Shown here: positions 12,501 to 20,627 of the stretch, one piece after another
Layout of the letters: each line of letters starts with the position of its first letter
How positions within the stretch are numbered: position 1 is the first letter of the stretch
Source of the DNA: Phoronis australis
Lineage: Eukaryota; Phoronida; Phoronidae
DNA: 21,689 nt
Reading direction: 5' to 3'
Assembly (NCBI GenBank): GCA_002633005.1
Contig: NMRA01000023.1
Location: 907,619-929,307, forward strand
Position numbers and translations under genes: made by a program
Notes under the pieces: model-generated
Told to the model about the DNA's origin: nothing
Databases searched by the model: none
Seen by the model: only the letters and a program-made list of their open reading frames with translations

Positions 12501-15500
12501 GTTTCGGAACCTGGTGCTTGTCTCTTTTACTATAAAGCTTGCATAAGCACTACTGTGCTCCTTGATCACAATCCCTGAAATAAAACAACGCTTGCTTATA
12601 ATATCACAGAGTACAAACTAACAGACTCCCCTATACATTTTGCAGATAATCTATGCATAATAAGAGGTACCTAAAGACAGTGTGTACCATTCCAACACGA
12701 AGCTTATTTGAAATGCATAATCTGCAAGATATATAAAAGTTTCATCCTTTGTTGTATTACAGCTGGTTGCAAGACTTGTAGCCCCTCGGTTGGTCGGTTT
12801 GTGGCTACAATACTTCCCATCGCTTTCTGTGCGAATTCCGTCCTTTGAATTTTAAGCGGGCGGTAGGCCAAGTCCGGTCACCGATTAAGAGTTTTCACCT
12901 CGTCAAAAATACATTCCACACTTAAAACTATGTCTTAAAAAAGCGCTTACTTTCTCCAGTGGTCCTTTCTACTTCTACACATACACTTAGTTACGAAGAT
13001 TAAGGTGACTTTGGCAAGGAATTCCAACTCCACTTCTCCGGTCACCATTAACTTTTTCACCACGCGCGCCGACAACCACTAAGTATTTCAACTGAGTCAC
13101 GTGAGTTAGGCAAAGGCTAGAACGAGACTGAGCGAAGCGCGTGAGGCTGCCGCGTGACACTTGCACAATAGCATGGGAAGGTATATAGACCGGCAGCCCA
13201 GAGCACTTAGCATAGATGAACGAGGTACCAACATCTGACCACGGGAGCATTTGTAAAGTCCACCTCAGTATGTACAGAAATGGACGTCTGCCGTTGTCTG
13301 CACTCTGGGTGTGACCCTTGAGGGTGTTCGTGAGTGAAAATTATTTGAGAAGCAAGCAATGAATAGATCACTGCGTTACCGGCTTTAGGTGCAATAAAAC
13401 TAATTGACGGACAACGAGGCCCGCGGTGTGAGCTCATGCTAATTTAGTGTTTGATGACAGAAACGTTGGTGAAACAGCTCTATTTCCATCCCTCGGCCAG
13501 GTGTTAGGGGAATCTGTATTTACATTTACATCATTCAAATAATGATTGTCAATGTACAACTTCTGCTCTGGCCAAAGCGGAACCTCAATTCGCGGCCCCC
13601 GACGAGTAAGTACTTATGAATTTTGCATTTTCGTGGATAATTCACCAGCATAATCACGTGCACATTACTTTGGCTCACTAGTATAGTATTTTCTTGACTG
13701 GAAGTTTAGTTCCAACTTTGGCTGGTTTATGTTCGTGATGTCTGATCAGTTTCCGAGCCACTGGCCGGGATAATAAGTCAATCCGGCCGGCCGCGACGGG
13801 CCTGATAGAGCTCCGAGCCATTGGCCAGGATAAAAAGTGTTCTGTGTGTTTAGAACTCAAAAATTCACAAGTCTAAACAACACAGACTAGGTTCTCCTGT
13901 CTGTATCTCACGGAAAATTATTCGAATTTATCTCCGAACAGACCCCAAACTTCTGCTACGGATCTTATTGGCCTTCCGAACTATGTAGGCTACGGTGTGT
14001 TCAAACACCAATAAATCCGTAACAGCAAAATAAAACATCACGTTTTTATAAGAACTCGGTGTACTTTTAAGGGTTTTACGTTGAAGTTTGATGATTTGTT
14101 GGTGTTAAACGATGAATTCAAGCGATAAGCTGACACCAGTAACCCGTGTTGTGAACTGCTGAACAGACAGCGTGTGAAACCAATTACGTCAATGGATAAT
14201 TTCAACACCTCCGTCTGCCGTCGGTTGTCAGGTAACCGTCGCAAACGTGCGTGTCGTTATGAAGTAGAACTACTCGATCTAAATTGATACAAATTAGGTT
14301 ATTTTTGGGTGGCTTGCTCCTTTAATATGTCTATGTTTGTAAGATTTGAGTCACGTATCTTCCTCAAAAACGCGCCCGGTAAGAGAAACTCTAGTAAACC
14401 ACAACAGATTTTTATTGATTTGTTCGAATTATCTTGACTGAATTGTCTGCAGACTTATGGTATACGTTAATTATCAGTCCATGTGCATACATGTATATGC
14501 ATGTTTCATTTGATTTTACTTGATGTATATTGAAATTCGTAACTTTTTGTGGGAATGTATGTAGGTCCATTATAATGCTTTCAAGTTGCTTTTGCCTCCT
14601 ACTTCTCTATGAGACAAACCGTTATGAACATTAGGATCATGTGTTCCTGCTGTAAAGCTCCGCCTATTGTGGCGATAGAACATGAGCAAATGACAAATGC
14701 CAATGAACGTGAAGTTAAAGTGTTCGCCACGTTTGTGCCTAAATATCTTGGGATTTCTGTAGAAGCACCTTTCCTTTATATGTAGTTTCAATTTTCAACA
14801 AATAGATCTGTCAGCTGCTAGCCACTTCGTCGATTTTGCTCTCTCACGGTAAAGCAGTCTCTTTATTTGATATGGCAAGACATAGACGTAACACATTTCC
14901 CTTACTATGGAAAATGTGACCTTTGATCTTTGATGTAAACAAACCAATGGTGATTTCAAGCTGCAGCAAATCCGATTTCTTTTTGTGCATATGTTGGAAG
15001 TTGAAAGGTGTTTCTATTCATTAGAACGTTGTTGACTTGCACTCCTGTGAGGATATTCCAAGATCTCTGTCGCTGCTTAAAACAATGAACATCTGTTTGC
15101 AATGCATACATTGGGCCTATATCAACGCTCCGCGTTGCACATGCTGGGTTTGCAAAGTATTGACAGCTCGTTAGATTGCTTGGTGCACAAAATGTTGCGC
15201 CGTGAAAAAGCAACCTGTAAAGCCTAGTTTCAAGCAACAACGAAATATCGCTTCTTTCGAAGTCCTGATACCTGTAATACCTGTCACGGACAGGATCATT
15301 GGGGATATGCTGGTGCATTAATCCAGACTCGAAGTCCTGATATAACCCCATGTACTAATTAGAAACATGTCCAAATTTCGCTAAGTTCGGAACATCATAC
15401 AAATTTCTCGTTTAGCATTCTCATCCACTGTGATTTAAGCACTATTCTAAAAAACGATGCCACGGTGTTGTTTTAAAATGTTCCACATTTGCACTAGGGA

Positions 15501-17536
15501 TGTCACTAATAGAGTTTTTATGATTTCCACGAACAAAATCTAAAGACGTATTAAACGAACACTAAATGATATTTTAGAGAATTGTACTAGCGTTTCTGAG
15601 ATCTCATTTGGGATATTTATATCAAATAAAAGTAGAGCATAATATTGGTATCTTAATTTTGCTAAAACTATTACCATTCTTTTCCCAGAAATCTTATGAA
15701 AAGTCATGTTCACGTGACTCAATTGATACATAACCAAAAACTTTTGCAGATTTTCTATTTTCAGAACGCATGTACTTTAACGGAGTTAAAATCTATAGCC
15801 TTGTAGAAATTGGGGGTAAATACACAGAAATGTCAATAACCCTGAGGAATAATTTTAGGCTATTTTCATAATTGTGAGTGGGCTAAATCAAAAGTTGTAT
15901 TTGTGATGGAGGCAGTTTTATTGGTGCTTGAAATATCACGATTTTCTATGGAAAACAATTTCCCATTACATTTGGCTGAGAGGAACATTTTTGTTTTAAG
16001 GTGTACCTCAGTTGCAAGGAAAATGTTTCTAATAATCGCAACGTGTTTTTTATTTAACTATGTTATTGGATTATTATTTCTGTTTCTATACCTAAATATG
16101 CTCTGCTGTTTTGTATGCAATTATCAATTGTTACTAATTTTGTTGTTCGGTATTGCACTGTGTCAGTGAGGTTACCCCATGACTAGCAGTTTATGGATGT
16201 GAACTGACTTTAAATGAACTAAATAACTTAAACTGAAAACTGACTTTTAAGTTTTGCATTTCAGGTGTTTCAGCATGGTTGGGAAGGTGGGCCGTAATCA
16301 GTTGTTGAATCTTGGCCCAGGGTGCATGAATTCGTTCGGTACCGTCCTGCATGAGATGATGCATGCAATCGGCTTCTACCACGAGCAAGCGCGAGAGGAC
16401 AGAGACCAGTATGTTACGATTCACTGGAACAACATCGATCAAAGTAAGTCGCAAGCCATAAAACACTTCTTAACAGACATCCTCGACGGGAAAAGCAGTT
16501 TTACAGAAATTTGCAGTAGTGCAGAACCGAACGCACTTGAACCCGACCACTCTGCCCCTGAACCACACACATTAAATACCTAACAAATCGTGTTCAAAAG
16601 GTGGACGCCGGCTTTGATTTCAGCTACTGTCTGGAAGACAAAGGCGAGAACTGACGATTTGTCACAACATGACAAAAATAAACGATGTTGTTGTTTCACA
16701 GCTAAACTAAAAAAATCTAATGGTAAAATTTGTAAAATTGGCAGGACTCGTGAGACACTAGTAAACTGGTTCAAACTAAGGTAAGGGTAACTTTAATGAG
16801 GTAAAGAATAACCCAGTCAGCATAACTGATGTTTGATCTGTCATCATGCATTTTTCAAAGAAACCGTCTTTTATTTTAGATAAACGAAGCCAATTTGACA
16901 TTCAAAGAGGAACTCTGACATTCGGAACCCGTTATGACATAAGCAGTGTTATGCACTACGATGCAAAAGCATTCAGCAGAAACGGCCAATATACGATTAC
17001 GCCGAAATCGGGCAGTGTTTCTCAGTTAGGAAACAGGAAAAGCCTGACCTCCAATGACCTATACAAGATCAAAGCCATGTACAAATGCAGCGGTGGAACT
17101 GGAACTGGGACTGGTACCGGAACCGGAACTGGGACGAATTCAGGTTCGAGTTTACGTTAAACTTCGGTTGTCACTGTTTCTTTTTCACGCAGGTGATTTT
17201 TTCATAACTGAAATGAAACAAATCTGTTCGAGGCACATTTTTCTTACTGTGAAATAAACACATCCTTATTGGAAATGTTTTTTCGTTTCAGGACAACGTC
17301 TCGGCTGTTACAGCGGGATCCAGGGACGTTCTTATAGCTTCTCAAACTTAACCCCAACTGTTTGCGTACAGTACTGTCGTAACTACTTATACGCCGCGGT
17401 CAAGAATAATTATATTTGCACGTGTACCAACAGTCTGGCCACCAGAGTCTCCGACAGCCAGTGCAACTATCGGTGTAGGGGCAACTCCAACATTTTATGC
17501 GGCGGCTATTACACGCATGCTGTCTACAAATCCTAG
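3441..17536 (+). CDS. Secreted astacin-family zinc metalloprotease with C-terminal WSC domain (nine exons)
   Basis: Joined exons: 3441-3515, 4798-4816, 5052-5072, 5602-5633, 10358-10433, 11688-11808, 16265-16443, 16880-17143, 17292-17536; 1032 nt, 343 residues. Every intron is GT..AG and every phase matches. Residues 1-17 form a signal peptide. Residues 18-51 are the propeptide, with Y41-Q-G-D-I matching the family FxGD motif whose Asp caps the zinc. K50-R51 precede mature Asn52, and Trp61 of WPNGVIPY sits at mature position 10, as in family members. Catalytic residues are H144, E145, H148 and H154 (HEMMHAIGFYHEQ), the Met-turn SVMHY at 197-201, and Y201. Cysteines 94, 116, 135 and 244 match the two astacin disulfides. 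A (GT)7 linker (247-260) leads to a WSC domain (about 267-341, eight Cys), a putative carbohydrate-binding module. Astacins cleave extracellular or secreted proteins; the substrate here is unknown. WSC in place of CUB, EGF or ShK is unusual. Confidence 0.93.
4798..4816 (+). CDS. Astacin-WSC exon 2: 19-nt propeptide microexon
   Basis: Bounded by TTTTACAG and GTGAGT. It encodes VVDADK and enters in phase 0 and leaves in phase 1. Its small size makes it hard to prove alone, but it is needed to bring exon 1 into frame with exons 3 and 4. Confidence 0.75.
5052..5072 (+). CDS. Astacin-WSC exon 3: 21-nt propeptide microexon
   Basis: Bounded by a pyrimidine-rich TGTCTTTTCAG and donor GTAAAT. It encodes (D)VGEYNP in phase 1 to phase 1. 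Another frame of this exon would read a TAG, so only the phase supplied by exon 2 works. Because it is symmetric, skipping it would keep the frame. Confidence 0.75.
5352..5443. repeat. AT-rich microsatellite in intron 3
   Basis: About 90 bp of (TA)n, interrupted TATATACA/TATATATG and (TATG)n units, ending in a pure TA run. It lies between exons 3 and 4. The open frame through it (5234-5452) is an artefact of the repeat. Confidence 0.95.
5602..5633 (+). CDS. Astacin-WSC exon 4: aspartate-switch exon
   Basis: Bounded by TTTTGCTTGTAG and GTATGT. It encodes (D)LYQGDILLPK, phase 1 to phase 0. YQGDI matches the conserved proastacin FxGD segment that keeps the zymogen latent. Together with exon 5 this places the propeptide end at KR. 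Confidence 0.85.
5967..7174. mobile_element. Non-autonomous DNA transposon, hAT-like ends, copy 1
   Basis: The left end (CTTAGGCGGATTTAGG, then a long G run) and the right end read in reverse (CAGTGGCGGATCTAGG) form short terminal inverted repeats sharing GGCGGAT-TAGG. Internal sequence 5967-6398 matches 21358-21689, confirming a dispersed family. CAGTGGCGG-type ends are, as I recall, typical of hAT-class elements. I see no clean 8-bp target duplication and no transposase frame. A tRNA-like tandem array sits in the right half, either part of the element or a nested insertion. Confidence 0.65.
6626..6998 (+). repeat. Three tandem copies of a 120-bp tRNA-derived SINE-like unit
   Basis: Copies at 6626-6746, 6747-6866 and 6867-6998 are nearly identical. 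Each has a TGGTGTAGTGGTTAAGC-type A box, a GAGTTCGAGTC B box about 35 bp later, and a T-rich tail ending in CTTGGATAATACTT. The boxes resemble the internal RNA polymerase III promoter of tRNA, but the T-arm stem is broken and no full cloverleaf forms. The third copy has a longer T run. Open frames here (6614-6835, 6643-7068) are artefacts of the repeat. Confidence 0.7.
10057..10228 (+). repeat. Tandem dimer, 86-bp period, in intron 4
   Basis: Two diverged copies start at 10057 and 10143. Shared blocks are CACAAGG, AATGTTGGCAAATTT, TTTCATGA, CTTTTATTTAT and CTGTCTGTTC. A small hairpin (ATTTTAGA / TCTAAAAT, 10010-10050) lies just upstream. Confidence 0.75.
10358..10433 (+). CDS. Astacin-WSC exon 5: activation site and mature N-terminus
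   Basis: Bounded by TTTTTTCCACCAG and GTAAGT; phase 0 to phase 1. It encodes KRNGNQYTSQRWPNGVIPYV and a few more residues. KR precedes the expected mature N-terminus Asn52, and WPNGVIPY is the conserved first strand of the astacin domain. Confidence 0.93.
10434..11687 (+). other. Intron 5 of the astacin-WSC gene
   Basis: 1.25 kb with no gene. It contains a perfect 8-bp GC-rich stem (10672-10691) and several TACATGTA-type palindromes, including a triple overlap near 10875. Open frame 11210-11395 shows no recognisable domain. Confidence 0.8.
10672..10691. repeat. Perfect GC-rich hairpin
   Basis: GGGGGCTC and GAGCCCCC form a perfect 8-bp stem around a GTCA loop. It is not followed by a T run and is not the histone 3' stem-loop consensus. 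Its role is unknown. Confidence 0.6.
11688..11808 (+). CDS. Astacin-WSC exon 6: N-terminal catalytic subdomain
   Basis: Bounded by CATCCTCTAG and GTAAAT; phase 1 to phase 2. It encodes residues 75-115, including GRQIIQQAINFYTSNTCIRW and NQRDYVFI, the conserved helix and the first structural cysteine (C94). Confidence 0.94.
11865..12236. repeat. Cluster of GGCCC/GGGTC palindromes
   Basis: Contains perfect palindromes at 11873-11888 (GGGTCA-ATAC-TGACCC), 12036-12051 (GGCCCT-ATAA-AGGGCC) and 12070-12087 (TGGCCCTGTACAGGGCCA). Many imperfect GGCCAGTA / GGCCCAATA units occur in both orientations between them. CAGGTAC occurs at the left edge, within the array and at the right edge. Probably a degenerate satellite-like or foldback element. 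Overlapping open frames on both strands are by-products. Confidence 0.7.
12640..12727 (+). ncRNA. Pre-miRNA-like foldback in intron 6 (candidate only)
   Basis: Four stem blocks pair in order: TTGCAGAT with ATCTGCAA (12640/12720), TATGCAT with ATGCATA (12652/12713), AATAAG with CTTATT (12659/12703) and GGTAC with GTACC (12666/12684). Two 4-nt bulges fall on opposite arms. The size of about 88 nt fits a miRNA precursor, but it could equally be a small decayed inverted-repeat transposon. There is no expression evidence. Confidence 0.3.
13742..13838 (+). repeat. Short duplication, 60-bp period
   Basis: CTGAT-AG, CCGAGCCA, TGGCC-GGATAA and AAGT recur exactly 60 bp apart (starting at 13742 and 13802) over about 37 bp. 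Between them lies a GC-rich stretch with CCGGCCGG. Confidence 0.7.
14768..14940 (+). repeat. Dispersed repeat family B, copy 2
   Basis: Matches 1618-1800 in the same orientation, with shared GACATAGACGTA and GGAAAATGTGACCTTTGA-type blocks. It lies inside intron 6 of the astacin gene; the other copy is intergenic. Confidence 0.55.
16265..16443 (+). CDS. Astacin-WSC exon 7: zinc-binding active site
   Basis: Bounded by TTTGCATTTCAG and GTAAGT; phase 2 to phase 1. It carries C116, C135 and the signature HEMMHAIGFYHEQAREDR, with zinc ligands H144, H148 and H154 and general base E145. Glu155 after the third His is the family residue that contacts the mature N-terminus. It ends DQYVTIHWNNID. Confidence 0.97.
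16444..16879 (+). other. Intron 7 of the astacin-WSC gene
   Basis: 436 nt. Small open frames on both strands (16580-16784) are chance. No repeat or RNA was recognised. Confidence 0.8.
16880..17143 (+). CDS. Astacin-WSC exon 8: Met-turn, last catalytic cysteine, Gly-Thr linker
   Basis: Starts after TTTTATTTTAG in phase 1. It encodes FGTRYDISSVMHYDAKAF (Met-turn M199, transition-state Tyr Y201), NDLYKIKAMYKC (C244) and then (GT)7-NS. The end is placed at CAG|GTTCGA, an imperfect donor. An in-frame alternative, CTG|GTACCG, would end the exon at 17113 and shorten the linker by ten residues. Without splicing, the frame stops at 17158-17160. Confidence 0.92.
17193..17257 (+). CDS. Possible alternative last exon without WSC domain
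   Basis: A strong pyrimidine tract and acceptor (CTGTTTCTTTTTCACGCAG, ending 17192) lie inside intron 8. Spliced to exon 8 in phase 1, it would add about 21 residues beginning GDFFITEMKQICSR and stop at 17255-17257, overlapping an AATAAA. The intron would be only 49 nt (79 nt from the alternative donor), which is short. Offered as a candidate isoform only. Confidence 0.25.
17253..17258 (+). terminator. Intronic polyadenylation signal (candidate)
   Basis: AATAAA within intron 8, followed by a T-rich stretch that is also the tract of the exon 9 acceptor. Its use would end the message before the WSC exon. Confidence 0.35.
17292..17536 (+). CDS. Astacin-WSC exon 9: WSC domain and stop
   Basis: Starts after TTTTTTCGTTTCAG in phase 1. 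It opens GQRLGCYSG and contains eight cysteines (C268, 287, 291, 305, 307, 320, 324, 332) in WSC order: GCYS, CVQYC, CTC, C-N-RC and ILCGG, ending AVYKS before TAG. WSC domains are thought to bind carbohydrate, so the domain may tether the protease to matrix, mucus or a cell-wall target. Confidence 0.92.
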
Positions 17537-17577
17537 TGTTTTTTGAGTATTGATGTAATGTATTACTGTGCACCTTC

Positions 17578-17583
17578 AATAAA
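17578..17583 (+). terminator. Polyadenylation signal of the astacin-WSC gene
   Basis: AATAAA 41 bp after the TAG at 17534-17536. Cleavage would be expected near 17595-17610, giving a short 3' UTR. Confidence 0.8.
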
Positions 17584-17610
17584 GAAGCTGGAAGGTTATA
17601 AACCCGTGCT

Positions 17611-18044
17611 CTACAAGGGCAGCACTTGATTGACGTCATCGTTTCCGCATGGTCAACCGGCTCAAGACGTCATAGTGGAGGACCATTCAAAGCCTCAGCA
17701 GGTTGACCCGGCGGAATTGGCGAAGGCAACCGAGTGCTGCCAATAGAATACATGAACACTGGACGATGTCGACTCACAAAACTGCAACTTTGTATGTTAT
17801 ACTAGAACCCGTTTCAAACGGATACTTTAGAGTACTAACGCCGTTGAAGGAACTGTGACCAAACCAGATACAGGTGGTCCACCAGTCAAAAATTACGGAC
17901 GGCGTTTAGAGTTAGAATCTGTCACTCAATAACTGAATTGTAATGAAGTGCTATTGTTGAAACTCCAATCAATTGTTAAATTCCTTTGGCACCAACTTCC
18001 AACTTCAGTTTTTTTAATGCGCAAGAAATTCGAGTTCGCTTAGT
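17611..18044. other. Intergenic, no gene recognised
   Basis: Contains a TGACGTCA (CRE-type) palindrome at 17631-17638 and a 38-codon open stretch (17630-17746) rich in Q, E and P with no recognisable motif. Nothing else is supported. Confidence 0.5.
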
Positions 18045-18235
18045 ACGTCTTAATTGACCTATCGCAAGCTCCGCCCTTTTGTGAAATGGTGACAAACAAA
18101 CAATAAATTTTAACCGGCAACGTCTTGCTTGTCGGGTAAAATGGCGGCTTGGAAACGAAAGTTTGTCAAGAATGCTGCGTTCTGATTGATCCGTTAAGCC
18201 GTCATTAAAAATCCTGGCGATAGGTCAATTAACGT
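18045..18235. mobile_element. MITE-like element with terminal inverted repeats
   Basis: TTAATTGACCTATCGC (18050-18065) is perfectly repeated in inverse orientation at 18217-18232. ACGT extends each arm outward after a 2-nt offset. The 190-bp interior is non-coding. Inverted similarity may extend to CGAG/CTCG at about 18031 and 18242. No target duplication was seen. Confidence 0.65.
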
Positions 18236-18913
18236 AAAGCTCGACCGAAGACAAGGATCCACAAACAAAATGCATTTTTAAAAAGCGGAAACAAAACCAA
18301 CAACATTGAATCAGTAGAGGGAAATACGGCCATGTAATAATGTTTTCCATATTCACCTTCCGCACTACTTTAACAGCGACCTTTGACATGGAAAGTTCAA
18401 AAAGTAGGTCAATGTCGACTCGACGTCCATAGCCGGTTCGATCATCAAACTTTCAGAAAATAGTTAAAAGTAATGCATTTGCAACAGTGTGAGTAACGCT
18501 CAACATGCAACCGGGTCTCAATCGTAACATCTGGAACAGGACTGTTAATTATATGACAGTTCTGTCTCAGTTTTCATTTGCTAAAATTATATCGTCTGCA
18601 ACTCAGGCGCCTATTCCGCGGTAACTACAATGTCAAATATTGTTGTTAATTAACTATTTTGAGGAGATGTTACAAGTTCAGTGCTAAGTTGCTGTTGTTT
18701 TTTCTCTGTCATCTCTTTTCAAGTAGTAAATCGTTACATTTAAAATTGTTTCTTTTACTGGAGAAAACTTGCAACCTAACGGCGGAAGTACATTGACCGC
18801 CACGTGAACAGTCTCAGAGAAGTATTTAGAAAATCTGCGGAAAAATGAAAGAAACTTACGCATTCGAAGCGTATGGGATAAATACAAACATTCATACATA
18901 TAAATTCATACGT

Positions 18914-19066
18914 ATGTCCATTACAACAAATATAATCTACTTGTTGGTCACATTTCTAGTAAACAACATATCCGCCAGACCGCCGGGAGATCGAAATCAT
19001 AACTTCTATGGTCGAATGACGGCTAATAACAAGACGTCGGGAACAGTACTGTGGCCGAAATCATGA
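18914..19066 (+). CDS. Very tentative small secreted peptide
   Basis: 50 codons from the ATG at 18914 begin MSITTNIIYLLVTFLVNNIS, a signal-like stretch, followed by RPPGDRNHNFYGR. The FYGR could be an amidation site of a neuropeptide-like product. The start context is poor (C at -3), the same frame is open upstream to an ATG at 18845, and an AATAAA occurs only near 19357. It may be chance in AT-rich DNA. Confidence 0.15.
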   Translation: MSITTNIIYLLVTFLVNNISARPPGDRNHNFYGRMTANNKTSGTVLWPKS

Positions 19067-19959
19067 CGCCAACATGCGACGCCGAGAAATGGTCAGTGGT
19101 TTAGAAGAAACCATACAAGCACTACGGACCGTCTTCTAACCTGTCTGGACAATATTATTTCATTTTGTTTGTCCTTGACACGTTGAGTAGTGTTAACCGT
19201 TTCTACTGAGATAGGTACATGTAAACCTCAGAAGAATCCAAATCATCGGAAGGCGATTGCAGATGGTAATGGGTCATCTTATGCAAGAAATATGTTCCGA
19301 GGTTGTTCTTGATTGAAAGTGAGACAGCAATTGCAAATCACGTGTTTCATATTGCTAATAAATGTGATCAGTTCACAAGAATATTGTGGAATACGTTTTT
19401 CTATCATGTGTAACGCAGCAGACTACTAATTTATTGAATTCATTGGTGGCGCAAGTTTCTGATCTATACTCCTTTCTAAGTATTTAAGATTATGCCAGAT
19501 CCTAGAAAAAATATCCATATTTGCACAACTTTGGAACATCATATCTCGGAAATGGCTGATCTCATCTGATCTATACGAAACGTGCAGATAAATTGTTTTT
19601 GTAATATCGATGACTTGCTGTCAACGGACTTTTCTTTTTGTTAACTTTTAATAAAAAGGCATGGTCAAATGACCCACTAAGTAACATTTGATAAAAACCT
19701 AATTATCAAATTTTCCAAAGATTTTTGATTCACAAAATATATACTGTTACTCCGATTGGAAATCCGTAGTTTTGCAAATGTGGTTAAATACGTAAACTTG
19801 CCATTAAGGTCCTACATAACCTTGAATTATTTTTTGCAGAAAAATGTCCTAAAGTGAATGTTGGAAACTGTCATGTTTTCCGGTTTCATACTGGTGATTT
19901 ACTCATAGCATTAAATACGCGTGAGATTTCTACCAAATAAACTGGATGGTGAACACTCA
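19067..19959. other. Intergenic, no gene recognised
   Basis: AT-rich sequence before the retroelement remnant. I found no LTR, primer-binding site or other structural end of a retroelement here, and no exon-like structure. Confidence 0.5.
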
Positions 19960-20021
19960 AGTCATTATGCCAAGAGACACTGAGAAAGTCTGGCAGATGT
20001 GGGAAAAGGTCACGGATTTTT

Positions 20022-20627
20022 TTGACATATAACTTAATTGTACGCTTAGAGAAATTAGTAATTCAAATGAAAATGTCTGAATCATACCCTATTCCGAAAG
20101 AGGCGCTGCCATCTGTGCTAATATCACATTCTGTGTCTGGTTTGTTGTCAAGTGACGTCAGACTTGGTCTAAAGCATTTTGTGGAACACAATAGTGGGAA
20201 ATCATTTGACGAGCTACTGATTCGCGCCCGTCGTTTAGACACTGAGTTCAGCAGAAAATTGCAGTCACATCACTCTCTTGATAGTGGCGATAAAACCGAT
20301 AAAATGGTCACTATGATTGATGCTTTGGATAAAAGAATAGAGAAACTCAACGGTAGTTTCACTCGAAGTAGGTCCAATGTTTTTAACGCGAACTCTAGGT
20401 TCCTCGGACAACACTACGGTAATGTGAACCGGCAACGTTTAGAACAAATGGGTATTGACCAGCCTACTGATGTGCGGGCCGACAACTCTTTACCCAGATT
20501 TGACGGCGTTTGTTTCCGGAACCATGAATACGGTCATAGGGCTGCCAATTGCACGGTTGCTTTAAACTTCAATCGGTCGTTGACAGGGGGGCTTCCGACC
20601 GATCGCATGGAAAACCTCCCTCAGTAG
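20022..20627 (+). pseudogene. Retroelement gag remnant
   Basis: About 200 codons without an ATG at the left end. The middle (SFDELLIRARRLDTEF) resembles the end of a gypsy-type capsid domain. A basic Ser/Asn-rich stretch follows, then CFRNHEYGHRAANC, a C-x2-C-x4-H-x4-C knuckle with the second Cys changed to Asn. It overlaps the start of the protease frame by about 80 nt. Confidence 0.7.

Larger units (their letters stand above)
11809..16264 (+). other. Intron 6 of the astacin-WSC gene
   Basis: 4.5 kb. It holds the palindrome cluster (11865-12236), a foldback hairpin (12640-12727), a short duplication (13742-13838) and repeat B copy 2 (14768-14940). A 131-codon minus-strand open frame (14956-15351) has no recognised domain. 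A 3'-terminal AT-rich stretch gives a hydrophobic chance frame at 15903-16169. I see no nested gene. Confidence 0.8.

Noticed and set aside
14956-15351. 131-codon minus-strand open frame with a repeated YQDFES/YQDFERS element
   Set aside because: No known domain, no splice or promoter support, inside an intron; could be an old transposon fragment but I cannot show it.
15903-16169. Hydrophobic 88-codon frame resembling a membrane protein
   Set aside because: It lies in the AT-rich end of intron 6; T-rich DNA gives Phe/Leu/Ile by chance.
17630-17746. 38-codon Gln/Glu/Pro-rich open stretch after the astacin gene
   Set aside because: No start, no motif and no splice partners seen.
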